Shown here piece by piece: positions 5,413 through 7,256 of a stretch of 7,256 nucleotides of DNA. Below the pieces are notes generated by a model. It was not told the origin of the DNA and did not search any database. It saw nothing but the letters and a program-made list of their open reading frames with translations. The position numbers and the translations under genes are program-made. The stretch comes from an uncultured Eubacteriales bacterium (lineage in GTDB: Bacteria; Bacillota; Clostridia; Oscillospirales; Acutalibacteraceae), in contig ONSE01000234.1 in NCBI GenBank assembly GCA_900320415.1, forward strand, positions 1-7,256, read 5' to 3'. Numbering within the stretch: position 1 is the stretch's first letter; each line of letters starts with the position of its first letter.

Positions 5413-7113
5413 TTGCTGAAAGGTATAGGCGCTTCCGACGGTATCGGCATCGGCAGAGTCATGATTATCGCGGAACAGACGCTTGAATATACGCCCCGTC
5501 AGATTGCGGACGTTGACGCGGAGCTGGAACGCTACAGAGACGCTGTGGATAAGTTCTGTGACAACACCATCGAACAGGCGGAGAACATCCGCAAATCCGC
5601 CGGCGACAAGGAAGCCGAGATTCTCGAGGGTCATATCGCCATTATCCGCGACCCATTCATGGGCGGCGAGATCGAAAACCTGATCAAGGCGCAGCAGTGC
5701 GCCGAGGCTGCCGTTGAACAAATCTGCAAGATGTTCATTGATATGTTCTCCGCGACAGGCGACGACCTGACCATGCAGAGAGCCACAGACGTCAAGGACA
5801 TCCGCGACGGCCTGCTCGCCATTCTGCTCGGCATTCAGGAAATCAAGATCAGCGACGCCCCGGCGGGAACCGTACTGGTAACAAAAGAACTGACTCCCTC
5901 CATGACGGCGGGAATCAACAAAGAAAACATTGTCGGAATCGTCACCGAAACAGGCTCTCAAACCTCTCACTCCGCCATTCTGGCGCGGGCGCTGGAAATT
6001 CCTGCGGTTCTCAGCGTACCTAACGCTGTCACACAGCTTTCCAGCGGAGAGCAGGTAATTGTCGACGGCAAGAGCGGTGATGTGCTGACAGCTCCGACTG
6101 CCGAACAGGTTGAGGAGTACTCCAATAAGCGTGACGCGTTCCTCAGAGAGCGCCGCGAGCTGGAAAATTACAGAGGAAAGCCCACTGTTTCCGCCAGCGG
6201 AGAGGAGTATGAGCTGTTCTGCAATATCGGCACTCCCAAGGACGCCACCAAGGCGATTGAAGCGGACGGTGAGGGTGTCGGACTGTTCCGCACGGAATTC
6301 CTGTTCATGGACAGGAACCAGCTGCCCACCGAGGACGAGCAGTTCGAGGCGTACAAGCAGGCTTCTCTCATTCTCAAGGGAGAGCCACTGATCATCAGAA
6401 CGCTGGACATCGGCGGCGACAAGGATATTCCTTACCTCGGTCTTGCCAAGGAGGAAAATCCCTTCATGGGCTTCCGCGCGATCCGCTACTGCCTGAAAAA
6501 CCGCGATATGTTCAAATCTCAGATCAAGGCGATTCTGAGAGCCAGCGCTTTCGGTGATATCCGCATCATGTTCCCCCTGATTACCGCCGTTGAAGAGCTC
6601 AGAGCAGGCAAAGAGCTTGTGGAGGAGGCAAAGAACGACCTCAGAGCCTCCAATATAGAGTTTGATGAAAACATCCAGGTTGGTGTTATGACAGAAACCG
6701 CCGCGTCAAGTGTCATCGCGGATTTGCTTGCCGAGGAGGCTGACTTCTTCAGCATCGGCACCAACGATCTCACGGGCTACACCATGGCGGCTGACAGAGG
6801 CAACAGCGATGTGGCATACCTCTACTCCCCCTTCCAGCCCAGCGTACTGCGCTCCATCTGCCGCATCATCCGCTGCGGCAGGGATAAGGGGATTTCCGTC
6901 GGAATGTGCGGCGAGGCTGCCGCGAACCCGATGATGATCCCGCTGCTGATTTCCTTCGGTCTGACGGAATTCAGCGTTTCCGCTCCCTCCGTTCTCAGGG
7001 TGAGAAAGAACATCGCCAAGTGGACGAAGACCGAAGCTGACGCGGTTGCCAACAAGGTCATGTCGATGGCGACCGAAGCGGAGATCGTCGCGTATCTCGA
7101 ATCCATCGTATAA
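5413..7113 (+). CDS. ptsI: PTS Enzyme I, phosphoenolpyruvate-protein phosphotransferase
   Basis: Enzyme I starts the PTS chain by moving phosphate from phosphoenolpyruvate to its own histidine and then to HPr. From the TTG start it has 566 residues and begins MLKGIGASDGIGIG, matching the MLKGIAASPGIAIG type start of the family. The N-terminal HPr-binding region (about 5-140) is followed by the swivelling domain with the active His186 in TSHSAILARALEIPA, then the phosphoenolpyruvate-binding barrel (about 250-540). All key residues keep a constant offset of three from E. coli numbering: Arg293 (GLFRTEFLFMD), Arg329 (IIRTLDIGGDK), Glu428, Asn451-Asp452, Arg462 and Cys499 (VGMCGE). Odd points are GSQTSH where GGRTSH is usual, NDLTGYT for NDLTQYT, and CGEAAAN for CGEMAGD. 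The catalytic set being whole, the enzyme should be active. It is the last gene of the operon. Confidence 0.96.
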   Translation: MLKGIGASDGIGIGRVMIIAEQTLEYTPRQIADVDAELERYRDAVDKFCDNTIEQAENIRKSAGDKEAEILEGHIAIIRDPFMGGEIENLIKAQQCAEAAVEQICKMFIDMFSATGDDLTMQRATDVKDIRDGLLAILLGIQEIKISDAPAGTVLVTKELTPSMTAGINKENIVGIVTETGSQTSHSAILARALEIPAVLSVPNAVTQLSSGEQVIVDGKSGDVLTAPTAEQVEEYSNKRDAFLRERRELENYRGKPTVSASGEEYELFCNIGTPKDATKAIEADGEGVGLFRTEFLFMDRNQLPTEDEQFEAYKQASLILKGEPLIIRTLDIGGDKDIPYLGLAKEENPFMGFRAIRYCLKNRDMFKSQIKAILRASAFGDIRIMFPLITAVEELRAGKELVEEAKNDLRASNIEFDENIQVGVMTETAASSVIADLLAEEADFFSIGTNDLTGYTMAADRGNSDVAYLYSPFQPSVLRSICRIIRCGRDKGISVGMCGEAAANPMMIPLLISFGLTEFSVSAPSVLRVRKNIAKWTKTEADAVANKVMSMATEAEIVAYLESIV

Positions 7114-7140
7114 TATCTGTTTTTCTTCATTTACTTACGT

Positions 7141-7161
7141 GGGGCTGTCGCACTAAGCCCT
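7141..7161 (+). repeat. Short inverted repeat after ptsI, possible end of a dispersed repeat or IS
   Basis: GGGCT (7142-7146) and AGCCC (7156-7160) form a five-pair stem around a nine-base loop, extendable by G-U at 7141 and 7161. The start GGGGCTGTCGCA resembles, from memory, terminal repeats and terminator-like repeats that occur many times in Clostridia genomes. No transposase is in the window, so this is only a suspicion. Confidence 0.3.
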
Positions 7162-7173
7162 AACAAAGAAAAA

Positions 7174-7212
7174 GACCGGGTAGCCCGAAAGGGTTGCCCG
7201 GTCAGTGCTTTT
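7174..7212 (+). terminator. Long GAAA-capped hairpin, probable terminator of the fru-pts operon
   Basis: Bases 7174-7186 pair with 7191-7203 over 13 positions without a gap (two G-U pairs in RNA), closed by the GAAA tetraloop at 7187-7190. An A-rich stretch precedes it and TTTT follows at 7209-7212, five bases after the stem. The T-run is short and displaced, so termination may be partial, but no better terminator follows ptsI. Confidence 0.6.
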
Positions 7213-7222
7213 ACTGTATAAT
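7194..7222 (+). promoter_or_regulatory. Possible promoter for a gene beyond the right edge
   Basis: TTGCCC (7194-7199, four of six consensus bases) and a perfect TATAAT (7217-7222) are 17 bases apart. Transcription would start near 7229. No start codon follows before the window ends, and the -35 box lies inside the terminator stem, so it could be chance. Confidence 0.35.
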
Positions 7223-7256
7223 TAAATTGCCATAAAACCACACAGAAAGCAGGTTA

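Noticed and set aside
5242..5970. A 242-codon minus-strand frame across ptsH and ptsI
   Set aside because: It runs through two conserved genes and the hairpin gap, and shows no domain of its own.

Overview
The window reads as a piece of a Gram-positive Firmicute chromosome, most likely from the class Clostridia and possibly a GC-richer Ruminococcaceae/Oscillospirales-type organism. The reasons are strong GGAGG and AGGTGAT ribosome sites before every gene, near-consensus sigma-A promoters in AT-rich spacers, moderately GC-rich coding DNA, TTG and GTG starts, and an HPr that keeps the Ser46 position used by HPr kinase in Firmicutes. The lineage is inferred from memory of such proteins and was not tested by a search.

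Layout. Positions 1-269 are an AT-rich divergent control region. A perfect-consensus promoter (12-40) points left off the window, and a second strong promoter (102-130) points right into a lone aldo/keto reductase of the E. coli YdhF type (270-1187). That gene ends in a clear intrinsic terminator (1209-1234). A second AT-rich spacer (1235-1395) holds an extended -10 promoter and a 14-base direct repeat that may be an operator. It starts a five-gene operon, all on the plus strand: fruR (DeoR-family repressor, 1396-2145), fruK (1-phosphofructokinase, 2142-3053), fruA (fructose PTS permease EIIABC, 3067-5007), ptsH (HPr, 5079-5345) and ptsI (Enzyme I, 5413-7113). After ptsI come two hairpins (7141-7203), a possible promoter and the window edge, with no further gene start visible.

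How the genes work together. Enzyme I takes phosphate from phosphoenolpyruvate and passes it to HPr. HPr passes it to the EIIA and then the EIIB domain of FruA, which phosphorylates fructose on C1 as the EIIC domain carries it across the membrane. FruK adds a second phosphate to give fructose-1,6-bisphosphate, which enters glycolysis. FruR probably senses a fructose phosphate and represses its own operon. The whole path from phosphoenolpyruvate to fructose-1,6-bisphosphate is therefore encoded in one transcription unit, including the general proteins that usually have their own ptsHI operon.

I found no mobile element body, CRISPR array, RNA gene or unknown protein family. Every protein belongs to a known family. 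The points worth a second look are in the non-coding DNA (hairpins on both sides of ptsH, the paired repeats at the fru promoter, the structured 3' end) and in unusual residues in HPr and Enzyme I.
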